Source: an uncultured Lutibacter sp. (GTDB taxonomy: Bacteria; Bacteroidota; Bacteroidia; Flavobacteriales; Flavobacteriaceae). From it: 64,000 nucleotides of DNA. A program made the translations under genes and the position numbers. A model generated the notes under the pieces. That model did no database searches and was not told where the DNA came from. It saw nothing but the letters and a program-made list of their open reading frames with translations. The stretch spans positions 310,001 to 374,000 of the forward strand of contig NZ_CANLZZ010000005.1 of the NCBI RefSeq assembly GCF_947495725.1, read 5' to 3'. Positions 28,517-38,429 of the stretch are shown here, piece by piece. Each line of letters starts with the position of its first letter. The stretch's first letter is position 1.

Positions 28517-31084
28517 ATGAAGAAATTAGTATTTCCAATAGTTGCGCTTGTGTTGAGTTTTACTGTAAACGCTCAATTCAATAAATCGTATTTCAAGAAA
28601 TTAAATTCAGAGAGAGTGGAATCAACTGATTTGGTTGAATGGCGACAAGTTGGTCCTGGAATGGCTGGATATTGTGAAGAATTTTGGTGCCATCCAACCG
28701 ATAAAAATGTTATTATGATGTCGCCAGATATGTACAATACATATGGGTCTTGGGATGCCGGAAAAACTTGGAGTACCGTAAAAGATGCCGATGGAGATGG
28801 AAAAGATTTAGCTAGAGTACGTAAGTTTATGTTTTCGTACCAAAATCCTGCATTTGGATTTGCAATAACTGGTGGAGGCAAATTATATAAAACTCTTGAT
28901 ACTGGTAGAAGTTGGAAAGAAGTAAATACCTTCAAAGGTCGTCATTCTGAAATTACAGTAGATCCTTCAAACGATAAAAACTGGTATATAGGTCCTGGAG
29001 ATTTCTGGAATGTAAAAAAGAGTTGGAGACATATAAATGGACAAGCGGGAAAAGAAAATAAGAATGCCATTTACAGAAGCACTGATAGCGGTAAAACTTG
29101 GCAAAAGTTTAAAGTTGGAGATTCTGAAAAAATAGATGTTGGAAGAATTGTAGTTGATCCAAACAATTCAAAAGTAATAATTACCATTACTAACCAAGGT
29201 GTTTTTAGAAGTACTGACAAAGGTAAAACTTGGAAACCTAGTGCTAAGGGGTTGCAGGTAAATAGACCTAGAGATTTAGATGCTTACTTTGATAAAAACA
29301 CAAAAGAATTCATTTTATATTTAGTTGATCAAACAGCATTTGAAGGAAATGGAAAAACGATTACTTCAAAAGGAGGCGTTTATAAAAGTACTGATTCTGG
29401 TAAAACTTGGGAAAGCATAACAGGAAATTTAGGTGTTAATTTAAAAGAAATATCAACCAAAGCACTTCAAAATAGATATTGGAAATCTTTATCATATTGG
29501 TTTCAAACAAGTGTGAAAGATGTTAGAACAAAATACCCTGAATTACCTACAAATATTTTAGATGTTTGGCATAGAATTCAAGTAAACCCAACCAATAAAA
29601 ACGAAATTTACTTATCGCATAACACCAAACACGACAAGGCTTTTTTAATGGGTGATGCTTGGAAATCTAACGATGGTGGAAAAACTTGGATAGCTATTGC
29701 TAGAACAGGTTTATACTGGAAAAATAACAAAAATAAAGCGTATTGGGAATCTAGAAACAATCCAACAAAAACAAATACAACTTTTGCACATTTACAACCT
29801 GAAATGGACAGAAGAGAGAATTCTTGGGGAAATAGATTTTTAGAATTAAGTGTAGATGGCACTGCATATATTTGTTTAGATCAACAAGTATTGGCTTCAA
29901 AAAATGGAGGCGAAACTTGGCAACAAATTGATGATAATGAAACTACTCCAGGAAGTAAGCGTTGGGTAGGTCGTGGTGGCAGTAATTTGCCTGGTAGATT
30001 TATGTTGTTAGAAACTGGAATTAAAGACAGGTATTTACTTACAAGTGGAGAACACGGTTTATGGCAAACAGCTCCATTAGGTGATTATCCTGAAAAAATG
30101 GAGGTTGCTGTAGAACAACTAGAAGGGCAAGTACATCACGGTGGAGCACATTCTGCTGGAACAGTGGCTGTGCATCCAAACAACCCAGATATTATTTACT
30201 TTTTATCGTATAGACAAAATCATAGAGGAAAACTTCGTAGATCAATTAATGGCGGTAAAACGTGGGAAAACATTTCAACCATTTTTGCTGCAGATACTCC
30301 TGCTCACGAGCGTTTGGTATTTTTAAATTCATTAATTATTGACCCAAACAACTCGAATAATATGTATTTCTGTGCAACTAAAAAACCGATATCTCAAGTT
30401 GCTGGTCCATATGCTAAAAGTTTAACAAAAGGAGATTATGGTTTTTATAAATCTACAGATGAAGGTTATACTTGGAACTTAAGTATGAAAGGTTTTCACC
30501 CTAACGCAAGTATTAGAAGAGTTGTAATGGACCCTAAAAATCTGGAAACTTTATACGCTGCAGTAAATGATGATAATGGAGGTCTTTTTATTTCAAAAGA
30601 TAAAGGTGATTCGTGGAAAGAAGTTAAAATTCCTTCTGAAATAAAAAATGTGAATAATATTTTTATTGATAGAAATACGCAGGATATGTTTATTTCAACA
30701 GGAAATGAAAATGGAACTGATATTGGCGGTGGCGTTTGGAAAAGCAAAAACAAAGGGAAGTCTTGGGAACGAATTTTTAAACTTCCATACGTTTGGCAAT
30801 GCGAAACTTCACCAGTAAATTCAAATATAATAACTGTAAGTGCTCCATTAGCACATAGAGCAAAAGCTAAAAATGCGAATGCAAAACTTAATTCGGGAGC
30901 ATATGCTTCAATGGATGGTGGAAAAACGTGGAATAAAATTAACAGAGGTTTAGGTCAGCACGACAGAATTGTAGATTTAAAACCAGATCCTTATAGAGAA
31001 GATGTTTTTTGGGCATCACAAAAAGGAAGTGGTTGGGCAATTGGCTATTTAAAAGGAACCAAAAAAGGTTGGTCTGAAAAATAA
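28517..31084 (+). CDS. Secreted BNR/Asp-box beta-propeller protein (sortilin/GH74-like fold)
   Basis: 855-aa protein with a signal peptide (to VNAQ) and twelve Asp-box repeats of the form S-x-D/N-x-G-x-T/S-W, for example STDSGKTW, SNDGGKTW, SINGGKTW and SMDGGKTW, spread from residue ~75 to ~820. This number and spacing indicate two multi-bladed propellers, as in GH74 or VPS10/sortilin-like proteins. No catalytic signature can be assigned with confidence, so it may be a hydrolase, a lyase or a glycan-binding scaffold. Its place between a sulfatase (6 bp upstream) and an SGNH esterase (11 bp downstream) ties it to polysaccharide processing. It is a good candidate for an undescribed activity. 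Confidence 0.8.
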   Translation: MKKLVFPIVALVLSFTVNAQFNKSYFKKLNSERVESTDLVEWRQVGPGMAGYCEEFWCHPTDKNVIMMSPDMYNTYGSWDAGKTWSTVKDADGDGKDLARVRKFMFSYQNPAFGFAITGGGKLYKTLDTGRSWKEVNTFKGRHSEITVDPSNDKNWYIGPGDFWNVKKSWRHINGQAGKENKNAIYRSTDSGKTWQKFKVGDSEKIDVGRIVVDPNNSKVIITITNQGVFRSTDKGKTWKPSAKGLQVNRPRDLDAYFDKNTKEFILYLVDQTAFEGNGKTITSKGGVYKSTDSGKTWESITGNLGVNLKEISTKALQNRYWKSLSYWFQTSVKDVRTKYPELPTNILDVWHRIQVNPTNKNEIYLSHNTKHDKAFLMGDAWKSNDGGKTWIAIARTGLYWKNNKNKAYWESRNNPTKTNTTFAHLQPEMDRRENSWGNRFLELSVDGTAYICLDQQVLASKNGGETWQQIDDNETTPGSKRWVGRGGSNLPGRFMLLETGIKDRYLLTSGEHGLWQTAPLGDYPEKMEVAVEQLEGQVHHGGAHSAGTVAVHPNNPDIIYFLSYRQNHRGKLRRSINGGKTWENISTIFAADTPAHERLVFLNSLIIDPNNSNNMYFCATKKPISQVAGPYAKSLTKGDYGFYKSTDEGYTWNLSMKGFHPNASIRRVVMDPKNLETLYAAVNDDNGGLFISKDKGDSWKEVKIPSEIKNVNNIFIDRNTQDMFISTGNENGTDIGGGVWKSKNKGKSWERIFKLPYVWQCETSPVNSNIITVSAPLAHRAKAKNANAKLNSGAYASMDGGKTWNKINRGLGQHDRIVDLKPDPYREDVFWASQKGSGWAIGYLKGTKKGWSEK

Positions 31085-31095
31085 ATATTAAAAAA

Positions 31096-32307
31096 ATGAA
31101 ATCATTAGTTACACTTGTAATCGGTTTGTTGTTGTTTACTTCAACCGAGATAAATGCACAAAATAAATACAATTTAGACGTTTCTAAAACTGAAGAATTA
31201 AGAGTTAGAGATGGCTTGCCAAATTTTTTTCAAAAATTAAAAGAAGGAAAAGATGTAAAAGTTGGATACATTGGAGGAAGTATTACCAATGGCGGAATGT
31301 GGAGAGCAAAATCTATAGAATGGTTAAAAAGTGAATACCCAAAAGCAACTATTACGCAAGTAAATGCTGCAATTGGAGGAACTGGACCAGATTATGGTGC
31401 TTGTAGAATTCAAGACCATTTGTTACAACACAATCCTGATATGGTTTTTATAGAATATCGTGTAAATAATGGAGGCGTATATAAGGGGGCTGCTTTAGAA
31501 GGATTGATTCCTCAAATTTGGAAAAATAATCCAAATACTGAAATTTGTTTTGTTTACACAATTGCACATTGGATGCTAAATGAAATTAAAGAAGGAAAAC
31601 AAACTAGTGCAGGACTTTATATGGAGCCTGTAGCAAATCATTATGGAATACCTTCTATAGAATTTGGATTGGAAGTTGTAAAACTTTTGAAGGAAGATAA
31701 ATTGGTTTTCAAAAAAGGAGATAAACCAGCGGAAGGAAGAATCATTTTTAGTAAAGATGCTGTACATCCAATAGAAGCTGGTCATAATATTTATAGAAAT
31801 GTTTTAGCAAGATCTTTAAAATCTATGGAAAATCACGGAACACCTGGAGCTAATAAAATTCCAGAACCATTGAATAATAACTCTTTTTCAAATGCGTCAA
31901 TGGTACCAGTTTCCAAAGCTAAATTTAGTGCTAACTGGAAAAAAGCCAAATTATCAGGAGTTGATATAAATGATGATTTTACTGATAAAAATGGTGGTGA
32001 AAAAACCATTTTTAACGAAGCTATGAAAACTACTAAAATTGGAGAGTCTTTTTCATTTAAATGGGATGGTTTTTTACTAGGTTTTACTGCTTTGTTAGAT
32101 GCAAAAGGAGCTATTCAAGTAGAAGTAACTACCGATGGAGGAAAACCAAAATTAATTGATTTAAAATCTAGAAGTGGAAAACCACAAACCAAGTATACTT
32201 TTTTAAAAGAAGTAAAAAAAGGTGCACATACAACAACTGTAAAACTTGTAAAATTAGCACCTGAAAAAGTATTGCAAATAGGTCAGTTTTTAGTTGTTAA
32301 CAAATAG
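31096..32307 (+). CDS. SGNH/GDSL-family carbohydrate esterase
   Basis: 403-aa secreted hydrolase (signal to about INAQ). The SGNH blocks are visible: GYIGGSITNG with nucleophile Ser62, AAIGGTGPDYG with the oxyanion Gly, EYRVNNGG with Asn124/125, and SKDAVHP with Asp221/His224. The last ~130 residues form a beta-sandwich. Enzymes of this kind remove acetyl or other acyl groups from polysaccharides. It follows the BNR gene by 11 bp and precedes another esterase by 16 bp, so two acyl-removing enzymes act side by side, implying an acylated as well as sulfated substrate. The acyl group is inferred. Confidence 0.85.
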   Translation: MKSLVTLVIGLLLFTSTEINAQNKYNLDVSKTEELRVRDGLPNFFQKLKEGKDVKVGYIGGSITNGGMWRAKSIEWLKSEYPKATITQVNAAIGGTGPDYGACRIQDHLLQHNPDMVFIEYRVNNGGVYKGAALEGLIPQIWKNNPNTEICFVYTIAHWMLNEIKEGKQTSAGLYMEPVANHYGIPSIEFGLEVVKLLKEDKLVFKKGDKPAEGRIIFSKDAVHPIEAGHNIYRNVLARSLKSMENHGTPGANKIPEPLNNNSFSNASMVPVSKAKFSANWKKAKLSGVDINDDFTDKNGGEKTIFNEAMKTTKIGESFSFKWDGFLLGFTALLDAKGAIQVEVTTDGGKPKLIDLKSRSGKPQTKYTFLKEVKKGAHTTTVKLVKLAPEKVLQIGQFLVVNK

Positions 32308-32323
32308 TTTAAAGCAATATAAA

Positions 32324-33745
32324 ATGAACAAAATCTCAAAGTATTTATTTAGTTTTCTAGTAATTTGGATTGTTTCTTTACCAATAAATGCTCAAACCAA
32401 ACTAGCTACTATTTTTAATAGTCATATGGTGTTGCAACGCAATACTGAAGTACATATTTGGGGGAAAGATACTCCAAATAAAACCATAGAACTACAAGCT
32501 AGTTGGGGAAAACAAGCAAAAACTAAAACCAATTCAAAGGGAGTTTGGAAAACAACTATTCAAACTACAAATGCTGGTGGACCTTATACTATAAAGGTTA
32601 ATGGATCTCAAAGTATTGTATTAGAAGATATTTTATTGGGTGAAGTTTGGTTGTGTAGCGGACAATCTAATATGGCAATGAAACTTGAAGGAAATATTGG
32701 ACAACATATTGAGGGCAGTAACAACGCAATTTTAAAAAGTACCAACTCACAACTACGATTTTTTACTGTTGAAAGAAAAGCAAGCTCAATACCTTTAGAC
32801 GATTGCAAAGGTAATTGGGAAGTTTCAAATCCAAAATCTTCGGCAAAATTTAGTGCTGTTGGTTATTTCTTTGGAAAAATGATTCAAGAATCATTAGGTG
32901 TTCCAGTTGGTTTAATTTCAAGTAATGTTGGTGGTACACCAGCACAAGCTTGGACTTCAAAAAATGTTTTAGATGCTGAATTTCCAGAATTTAAAAATAT
33001 TTCACCACAAAAAGTAAATACTAAAAACCCTTCAGTTTTATTTAATGGAATGATAAATCCGTTAATTCCATTTACAATTAAAGGTTCAATTTGGTATCAA
33101 GGTGAAGGAAATAGATGGAATCCAGAACAATATTCAAGGTTATTTCCTGCAATGATTAAAAATTGGAGAGATGAATGGAAACAAGGAGATTTTCCGTTTT
33201 ATTTTGTTCAATTGGCTCCTTATGGAAATAAAGATTTAGAAGGTTGGGTTGGCATTCAGCAAGCGCAACTAAAAACAATGCTTACTGTTCCCAAAACTGG
33301 AATGGCTGTAATTAATGATATTGGTTATAAAACAAGAATTCATCCTCCAAAAAAGAGAGAAGTTGGTGAACGTTTAGCTTTGTGGGCATTGGTAAAAGAT
33401 TATAATATTGAAGGAATTGTACATTCTGGTCCAATTTATAAATCTATGAAAATTGAAAAAAATAAAGTTTTAATTAGTTTTAAAGAAGCTCCTTTAGGAA
33501 TAACTTCATTAGGAAAAACACTTGCAAATTTTGAAATTTCAGGAGAAGATGGAGTTTATCATACTGCAAATGTAAAAATTATAGAAAAAGGTATAACCTT
33601 ACAAGTTTGGAGCGAAGAGGTTTCTACACCAAAAAACGTGCGTTATGGTTGGAATAGTTATATTGACGGAAGTTTATTCAATACAGCAGGTTTACCAGCT
33701 TCAGCATTTTGTACTGAACGTTGGGAAAATATCTTAAAAAAGTAA
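32324..33745 (+). CDS. Sialate O-acetylesterase-type carbohydrate esterase
   Basis: 473-aa secreted esterase. The start at 32324 gives a clean signal peptide (MNKISKYLFSFLVIWIVSLPINAQ); an in-frame start 30 bp upstream overlaps the previous gene and adds only MLTNSLKQYK. Motifs are VWLCSGQSNM (nucleophile Ser115), GSIWYQGEGN and RIHPPKKREVGERLA with the catalytic His. The SASA/DUF303 family covers sialate O-acetylesterases and PUL carbohydrate acetylesterases (CE6/CE20 relatives). Sialic acid is unlikely here, so acetyl removal from an algal polysaccharide is the better guess. It ends a run of tightly spaced genes; 184 bp without a recognised feature follow. Confidence 0.87.
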   Translation: MNKISKYLFSFLVIWIVSLPINAQTKLATIFNSHMVLQRNTEVHIWGKDTPNKTIELQASWGKQAKTKTNSKGVWKTTIQTTNAGGPYTIKVNGSQSIVLEDILLGEVWLCSGQSNMAMKLEGNIGQHIEGSNNAILKSTNSQLRFFTVERKASSIPLDDCKGNWEVSNPKSSAKFSAVGYFFGKMIQESLGVPVGLISSNVGGTPAQAWTSKNVLDAEFPEFKNISPQKVNTKNPSVLFNGMINPLIPFTIKGSIWYQGEGNRWNPEQYSRLFPAMIKNWRDEWKQGDFPFYFVQLAPYGNKDLEGWVGIQQAQLKTMLTVPKTGMAVINDIGYKTRIHPPKKREVGERLALWALVKDYNIEGIVHSGPIYKSMKIEKNKVLISFKEAPLGITSLGKTLANFEISGEDGVYHTANVKIIEKGITLQVWSEEVSTPKNVRYGWNSYIDGSLFNTAGLPASAFCTERWENILKK

Positions 33746-33929
33746 CTAATTAACCATTCCTACTATTTATTAGGACGTTTGGTTTCATTATGAGAAGAAA
33801 AAAGAAGGATTTTTGTTAAGAAGAAATTTACATGAAAATTGTATTTAGAAATAATAATTCTAAACATGATTTTAAAAGAATTTTCTAGATAACAATACAT
33901 TGGTTATAAATATAAAATAATTAGCTATA

Positions 33930-36788
33930 ATGAAACAAGGTAAAAATATGCACAAAGGAATAAGCCTAATCTTTTTTTTAATATGTATTGGATTTTCAAA
34001 ACTGTATTCGCAAGATATTCACGTGTATTCAACAGATATTCCTTGGGTTCAAGGCTCAATTACTGAAGATTCAGATAAAATATATTCTATTAATGAAGCT
34101 ATTAATCAGGCTTCAAATGGAGATGTAATTATTATTCACGAAGGAATTTATCGTGAAAAAGTTGTTGTTAACAAGAATAATTTAACACTTAAAAATTACA
34201 ATAGTGACTATGTGTTGGTTACAGGAGCTGATAAAGTTTCAGGAACATGGAGCGATGCTACTGGAATGACTTCTGGAGTAAAAGTAATTGATATTTCGGG
34301 TATAAATATAGAAACGGATTACAGTCAGTTGTTTGCAAATGGAAACATTCAAAAATTAGGCCGTCATCCAAATAGAAATATTGAAGATATGATGGAAGTT
34401 ATCCATTCCGATGGTGGTTACGCACCGTTAACCAACGCTTCAAAACCTTCAGGAGCAACTGCTACCGGACAAGTAACTTTTCAAGAAACCACCATTCCAG
34501 ATGTAGATTTAACTGGAGGAATTGTAAGAGCAATGACCGGGAAAATGCGTAATTATGTTTACGGTAACGTTGTTTCAAATTCAGGAAATACAGTTTCATT
34601 TAAGGCTATAAACGGTAATACAGATTGGAAAAAAGATAATGCCATTGCTTCAACAAGATTTAAATTTAGTTGGGGATATGTGTTGCATAAAAATTTGGTT
34701 GACACTAAAGGTGAATGGTTTATTGAAAACAACAAATTGTATTATTTCCCTTCAAACGGAGGAAATATAAATGATTATAGAATTGAATTGCAAACACGTG
34801 AAAAAGTGTTGGTATTAAATAATACAGAAGGCATTCAAGTTTCAGGTATCAATTTTGTTGCCGGAAATGTAGATTTTCAAGATGCCAATAATGCAGTTAT
34901 TGAAGATTGTACATTTAGATATTTGCATCCATTTTGGACTCCAAATGGCTACGGTCAAAATGATACAGATCCGAAAGGAATTTATTTAGAAGATAGCTCA
35001 AATAATACATTTAAAAACACCTATGTTGGTCATAGTTGGGGAAATATGGTTGCGTTGCGCAGTGGAGCAAACAATTCTTTTGAAAACTGTACCATTGAAG
35101 ATTTTGGGTGGGTAGGCGTATTTACTTCAGGAATTCATATAAATAAATCGAACAACACCAATATTAACAATTGTACGTTTGGTGATGCCGGAAGATTTCA
35201 AATTCGTGTTGATGGAGGAGACGCTAAAGTGAATATTATGGATTCGGACTTTTACGGTGCAATGAAAATGGGTGAAGACGCTGGTCCAATTGAAGCAACA
35301 AGTACAGGTAGAATAGAATCTTTAGATTTAAAAGGTGGTGTAATTGCGTATAATAAAATTCACGATGTAAAAGGAATTCCAGTTTCAGATGGTAACTATA
35401 ACAAGCAAAAAATTACTGCTTTTTATATGGAGGACACTGAAAATTATACCGCACATCATAACTTAATTTACAATATAAAAGCGGATAATTATAACGGTTC
35501 AGTAGATATTACACGACACGGTGAATTTTTATATTTAGGTCCTAGATATAACCCAATGGATAATCCTGTAAACTATTATAACAACACTATTTGGAACTAC
35601 GATTTTTGTATTAGTATCTGGAATATTGAAATAGATAATTGGGAAGCATTAGGTTTAGATTTTGATTCTGGTAGAATGACAGATGGACATTTTGCAAATA
35701 ATATTTTTATGTCCGATTCTGATTTTAAATTAAGTTATGTCCGTCAAATTTTGTCAAGTACAGGAGGAAATCAAGGTTATGTTACTTTGAATCCAAGTCC
35801 AAGTTTAGAAACAACTGATTGGAATGAATTTACAACACATTGTGCTAATTATAATTATCATTTTAATCCTGAAAATAATGTATTTTTAAACCTTTCGGAA
35901 GAAAATTCAAATTTTGCTAATGTTGCAAACGGGGACTTTAATTTAAGTAGTTCTTCTTCAGCAATTGCAGCTGGAGTAGAAATACCTGGAATTACTAGTT
36001 CAACAACACCAAACGCTGGGGCTTTAGAAGGTGGAAATAGAGTTTTAAATGCTGGTGCAAATTTAACCTTACCTGATTTTTTAGAGAAAGAATTTTCAAT
36101 ATTAAATACAAAATTTTCAATTGCTATTACTTCAGAAACCTGTCCTGATAAAAACAATGGAACATTAACAATTACGCCAAATATTGAAGCTAATTACCAA
36201 GTAAATTTCAATGGAAATGTTCACGAATTTACTAATGAAATTTCTTTTGAAAATTTAGCCCCAAATTCCTATGAAATATGTATTAATATTGAAGGGGGAA
36301 ATGAAAGTCAGTGTTTTAATGCTAAAGTAAAAGGAGTGGATGAATTATCGTCAAAAACAAGTCTGTCAGGCAAACAATTTGAGGTAAGTATTACATCAGG
36401 AACAGCTCCTTTCCGAGTTTTAGTTAACAATACTCAAATTATGGAAACAACTTCTTCTAAATTTAAAATTGAAGTTAGTCAAGGAGATATTGTAAGCGTA
36501 AAAACGGCAAAAGAATGTGAAGGTGAATTGTTAAAAACCATAGATTTTTATGAGGATGCGAAACCGACACCTAATCCAACAAAAGGAGAATTTAGAATTT
36601 CACTTCCAACTAATGAGGGGAACATTCCTATTGAAATTTACAATGTTCAAGGGCAATTAATTTCTTCAAAAATTTACGCTATAACTTCAAGTGAAGTTGA
36701 GCTTAATTTAAAGGGAAAGCCAGCAGGTGTTTATTTAGTTAAAGTAGGAACAATAAAACCAATATATTTCAAAATAGTAAAATATTAG
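33930..36788 (+). CDS. T9SS-exported right-handed beta-helix protein (polysaccharide lyase/hydrolase-like)
   Basis: 952-aa protein: signal peptide (to about KLYSQ), an N-terminal DUF1565-like start (INEAINQASNGDVIIIHEGIYREKV), a long parallel beta-helix with repeated N-N-T/S-x-F/I-x-N-C-T turns to about residue 690, two beta-sandwich modules, and a C-terminal T9SS sorting domain (PTPNPTKGEFRIS ... GVYLVKVG). The fold is shared by PL6 chondroitinase-B/alginate lyase and several GH families, but no catalytic residues could be matched safely. It is the only PUL product in the window with a clear T9SS tail, so it probably acts at the cell surface on the intact polymer. An alternative start seven codons in (MHKGIS) is possible. 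Confidence 0.83.
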   Translation: MKQGKNMHKGISLIFFLICIGFSKLYSQDIHVYSTDIPWVQGSITEDSDKIYSINEAINQASNGDVIIIHEGIYREKVVVNKNNLTLKNYNSDYVLVTGADKVSGTWSDATGMTSGVKVIDISGINIETDYSQLFANGNIQKLGRHPNRNIEDMMEVIHSDGGYAPLTNASKPSGATATGQVTFQETTIPDVDLTGGIVRAMTGKMRNYVYGNVVSNSGNTVSFKAINGNTDWKKDNAIASTRFKFSWGYVLHKNLVDTKGEWFIENNKLYYFPSNGGNINDYRIELQTREKVLVLNNTEGIQVSGINFVAGNVDFQDANNAVIEDCTFRYLHPFWTPNGYGQNDTDPKGIYLEDSSNNTFKNTYVGHSWGNMVALRSGANNSFENCTIEDFGWVGVFTSGIHINKSNNTNINNCTFGDAGRFQIRVDGGDAKVNIMDSDFYGAMKMGEDAGPIEATSTGRIESLDLKGGVIAYNKIHDVKGIPVSDGNYNKQKITAFYMEDTENYTAHHNLIYNIKADNYNGSVDITRHGEFLYLGPRYNPMDNPVNYYNNTIWNYDFCISIWNIEIDNWEALGLDFDSGRMTDGHFANNIFMSDSDFKLSYVRQILSSTGGNQGYVTLNPSPSLETTDWNEFTTHCANYNYHFNPENNVFLNLSEENSNFANVANGDFNLSSSSSAIAAGVEIPGITSSTTPNAGALEGGNRVLNAGANLTLPDFLEKEFSILNTKFSIAITSETCPDKNNGTLTITPNIEANYQVNFNGNVHEFTNEISFENLAPNSYEICINIEGGNESQCFNAKVKGVDELSSKTSLSGKQFEVSITSGTAPFRVLVNNTQIMETTSSKFKIEVSQGDIVSVKTAKECEGELLKTIDFYEDAKPTPNPTKGEFRISLPTNEGNIPIEIYNVQGQLISSKIYAITSSEVELNLKGKPAGVYLVKVGTIKPIYFKIVKY

Positions 36789-36855
36789 AATTTAGTATTT
36801 AGCAAATTCAAAATTTATAAAAATATTATTAAAATATAATTAAGAATAGTAAAAA

Positions 36856-38283
36856 ATGAAAAATTTAAGTATAGTCTCTTTCCTGTTATTATTAGTGTCT
36901 TTTCAGTCGTTTTCACAAAACAAAACCAAAAAAGAGAGGCCAAACATAATTATTTTTATGGCCGATGATATGGGATATGCTGATACTGGATTTACAGGAG
37001 CAACCGATATTTTAACTCCTAATTTAGACAAACTAGCAGAAAATGGAGTGGTGTTTGAGCAGGGTTATGCAAACCATTCATTTTGTGCACCAAGTAGAGC
37101 CGCTTTATTGTCGGGTAAATATCCATATAGATTTGGTTTTGAAACAAATCCAGCTTACGACCCAGCAAATCCGTTAATGGGGATAGATCCAAGTGTAAAA
37201 TTATTTCCTAAAAGATTACAAGAAGTTGGCTATAAAACAGCGATTGTAGGAAAATGGCATTTAGGAGCTTCAGAAAAACATCATCCAAATAATAGAGGTT
37301 TTGATTATTTCTATGGATTTTTAGGTGGAGGACATGATTATTTCAAAATTGATACTACAAAGCCTGTTTGGGAAGCCTATTTACAAGGATTAACTCGAAA
37401 TAAAAAAACAGCAAATTTTGACGGTTATTTAACAACGGCATTAAGTAATGATGCCGCTAATTTTGTTAATGAAAACAAAGATAATCCATTCTTTTTATTT
37501 GTTTCGTACAACGCACCTCACCAACCTTTACAAGCTCCAAAAGAAGATATAGAGAGATACAGTCATATAAAAGATAAAAAAAGAAGAGTATATGCTGCAA
37601 TGGTAGATGTTATGGATAGAGGAATTGGTAATGTGGTTGCAACTTTAAAGAAAAATGGAATTTATGAAAATACATTAATATTTTTCTTAAGTGATAACGG
37701 CGGACCTCAAGGATCTAAAGAAAACCCAGGAAAAGGAAATGCTTCAAGTAATAAGCCTTTTAGAGGAGGTAAAGGAAGTTTTTATGATGGAGGTGTTCAC
37801 GTTCCATTTATTGCTTCGTGGCCTGCAAAATTTAAATCGGGTTCTAGATATAAATTACCGGTTAATTCATTAGATATAGGTAAAACAGCTGTTGCCGTAG
37901 CAGGAGTAGAACCTAATTCTGTAATTGATATGGAAGGAGTAAATCTAATTCCTTTTGTAATAGGAGAAGATAAAAAAGCACCGCACGATGCAATTTATTG
38001 GAGAGGTGGTAGTAATTGGTCTGTTCTTGCATCGGATGGAATGAAACACGTTAAGGACAAAGACAGTAAAAACTCAGAGCTGTTTTATTTACCAAACGAT
38101 ATTTCAGAATCGGAGGATATTATTGACAAGAAATCTATAAGAGCTAAAGAATTACATGCTAAATGGATTGAATGGAATAAAAAAAATATTGACGAAAAAA
38201 TGATGGGATACAAGGCTTACCATAAATTGCGCACAGAGTTTTTTAAAGAAGCTGTTCCAAAGAGTAAAAAAAAGAATAAATAA
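36856..38283 (+). CDS. S1-family sulfatase
   Basis: 475-aa secreted sulfatase (signal to about SFSQ). Canonical motifs are MADDMGYAD (Asp37-Asp38), formylglycine C77-A-P-S-R, Lys133/His135 in [31 protein letters not shown] and the late [12 protein letters not shown] Lys. It resembles the sulfatase at 17.25 kb more than the GKLG group. It begins 67 bp after the beta-helix gene and is followed by a decayed gene remnant, then the PhoD-like phosphatase. It is the ninth and last sulfatase of the window. Confidence 0.92.
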   Translation: MKNLSIVSFLLLLVSFQSFSQNKTKKERPNIIIFMADDMGYADTGFTGATDILTPNLDKLAENGVVFEQGYANHSFCAPSRAALLSGKYPYRFGFETNPAYDPANPLMGIDPSVKLFPKRLQEVGYKTAIVGKWHLGASEKHHPNNRGFDYFYGFLGGGHDYFKIDTTKPVWEAYLQGLTRNKKTANFDGYLTTALSNDAANFVNENKDNPFFLFVSYNAPHQPLQAPKEDIERYSHIKDKKRRVYAAMVDVMDRGIGNVVATLKKNGIYENTLIFFLSDNGGPQGSKENPGKGNASSNKPFRGGKGSFYDGGVHVPFIASWPAKFKSGSRYKLPVNSLDIGKTAVAVAGVEPNSVIDMEGVNLIPFVIGEDKKAPHDAIYWRGGSNWSVLASDGMKHVKDKDSKNSELFYLPNDISESEDIIDKKSIRAKELHAKWIEWNKKNIDEKMMGYKAYHKLRTEFFKEAVPKSKKKNK

Positions 38284-38292
38284 CACTTAAAA

Positions 38293-38429
38293 ATGAAAAG
38301 CATTTAAAGATAATTTTTAGTACTAACATTAGTAAAGATTTTTAAATTACAGCTTTTCGTAAAGATATTTGGAAATTACAATCTGAAGAAAGAAAAAAAC
38401 AAATAGACGCTATTAATAATCAATTATGA
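38293..38429 (+). pseudogene. Remnant of a deleted secreted-protein gene (start and tail only)
   Basis: The 142-bp gap between sulfatase and PhoD-like gene is not random. ATG at 38293 reads MKSI, then after two stop codons continues FLVLTLVKIF, like a broken signal peptide. In another frame, 38346-38429 is open and reads a tail of 27 residues that includes AFRKDIWKLQSEERKKQ and ends INNQL. Its TGA overlaps the ATG of the next gene as ATGA, the usual operon junction. This fits a gene with its middle deleted, leaving both ends. The parent family is not recognised. Confidence 0.5.
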
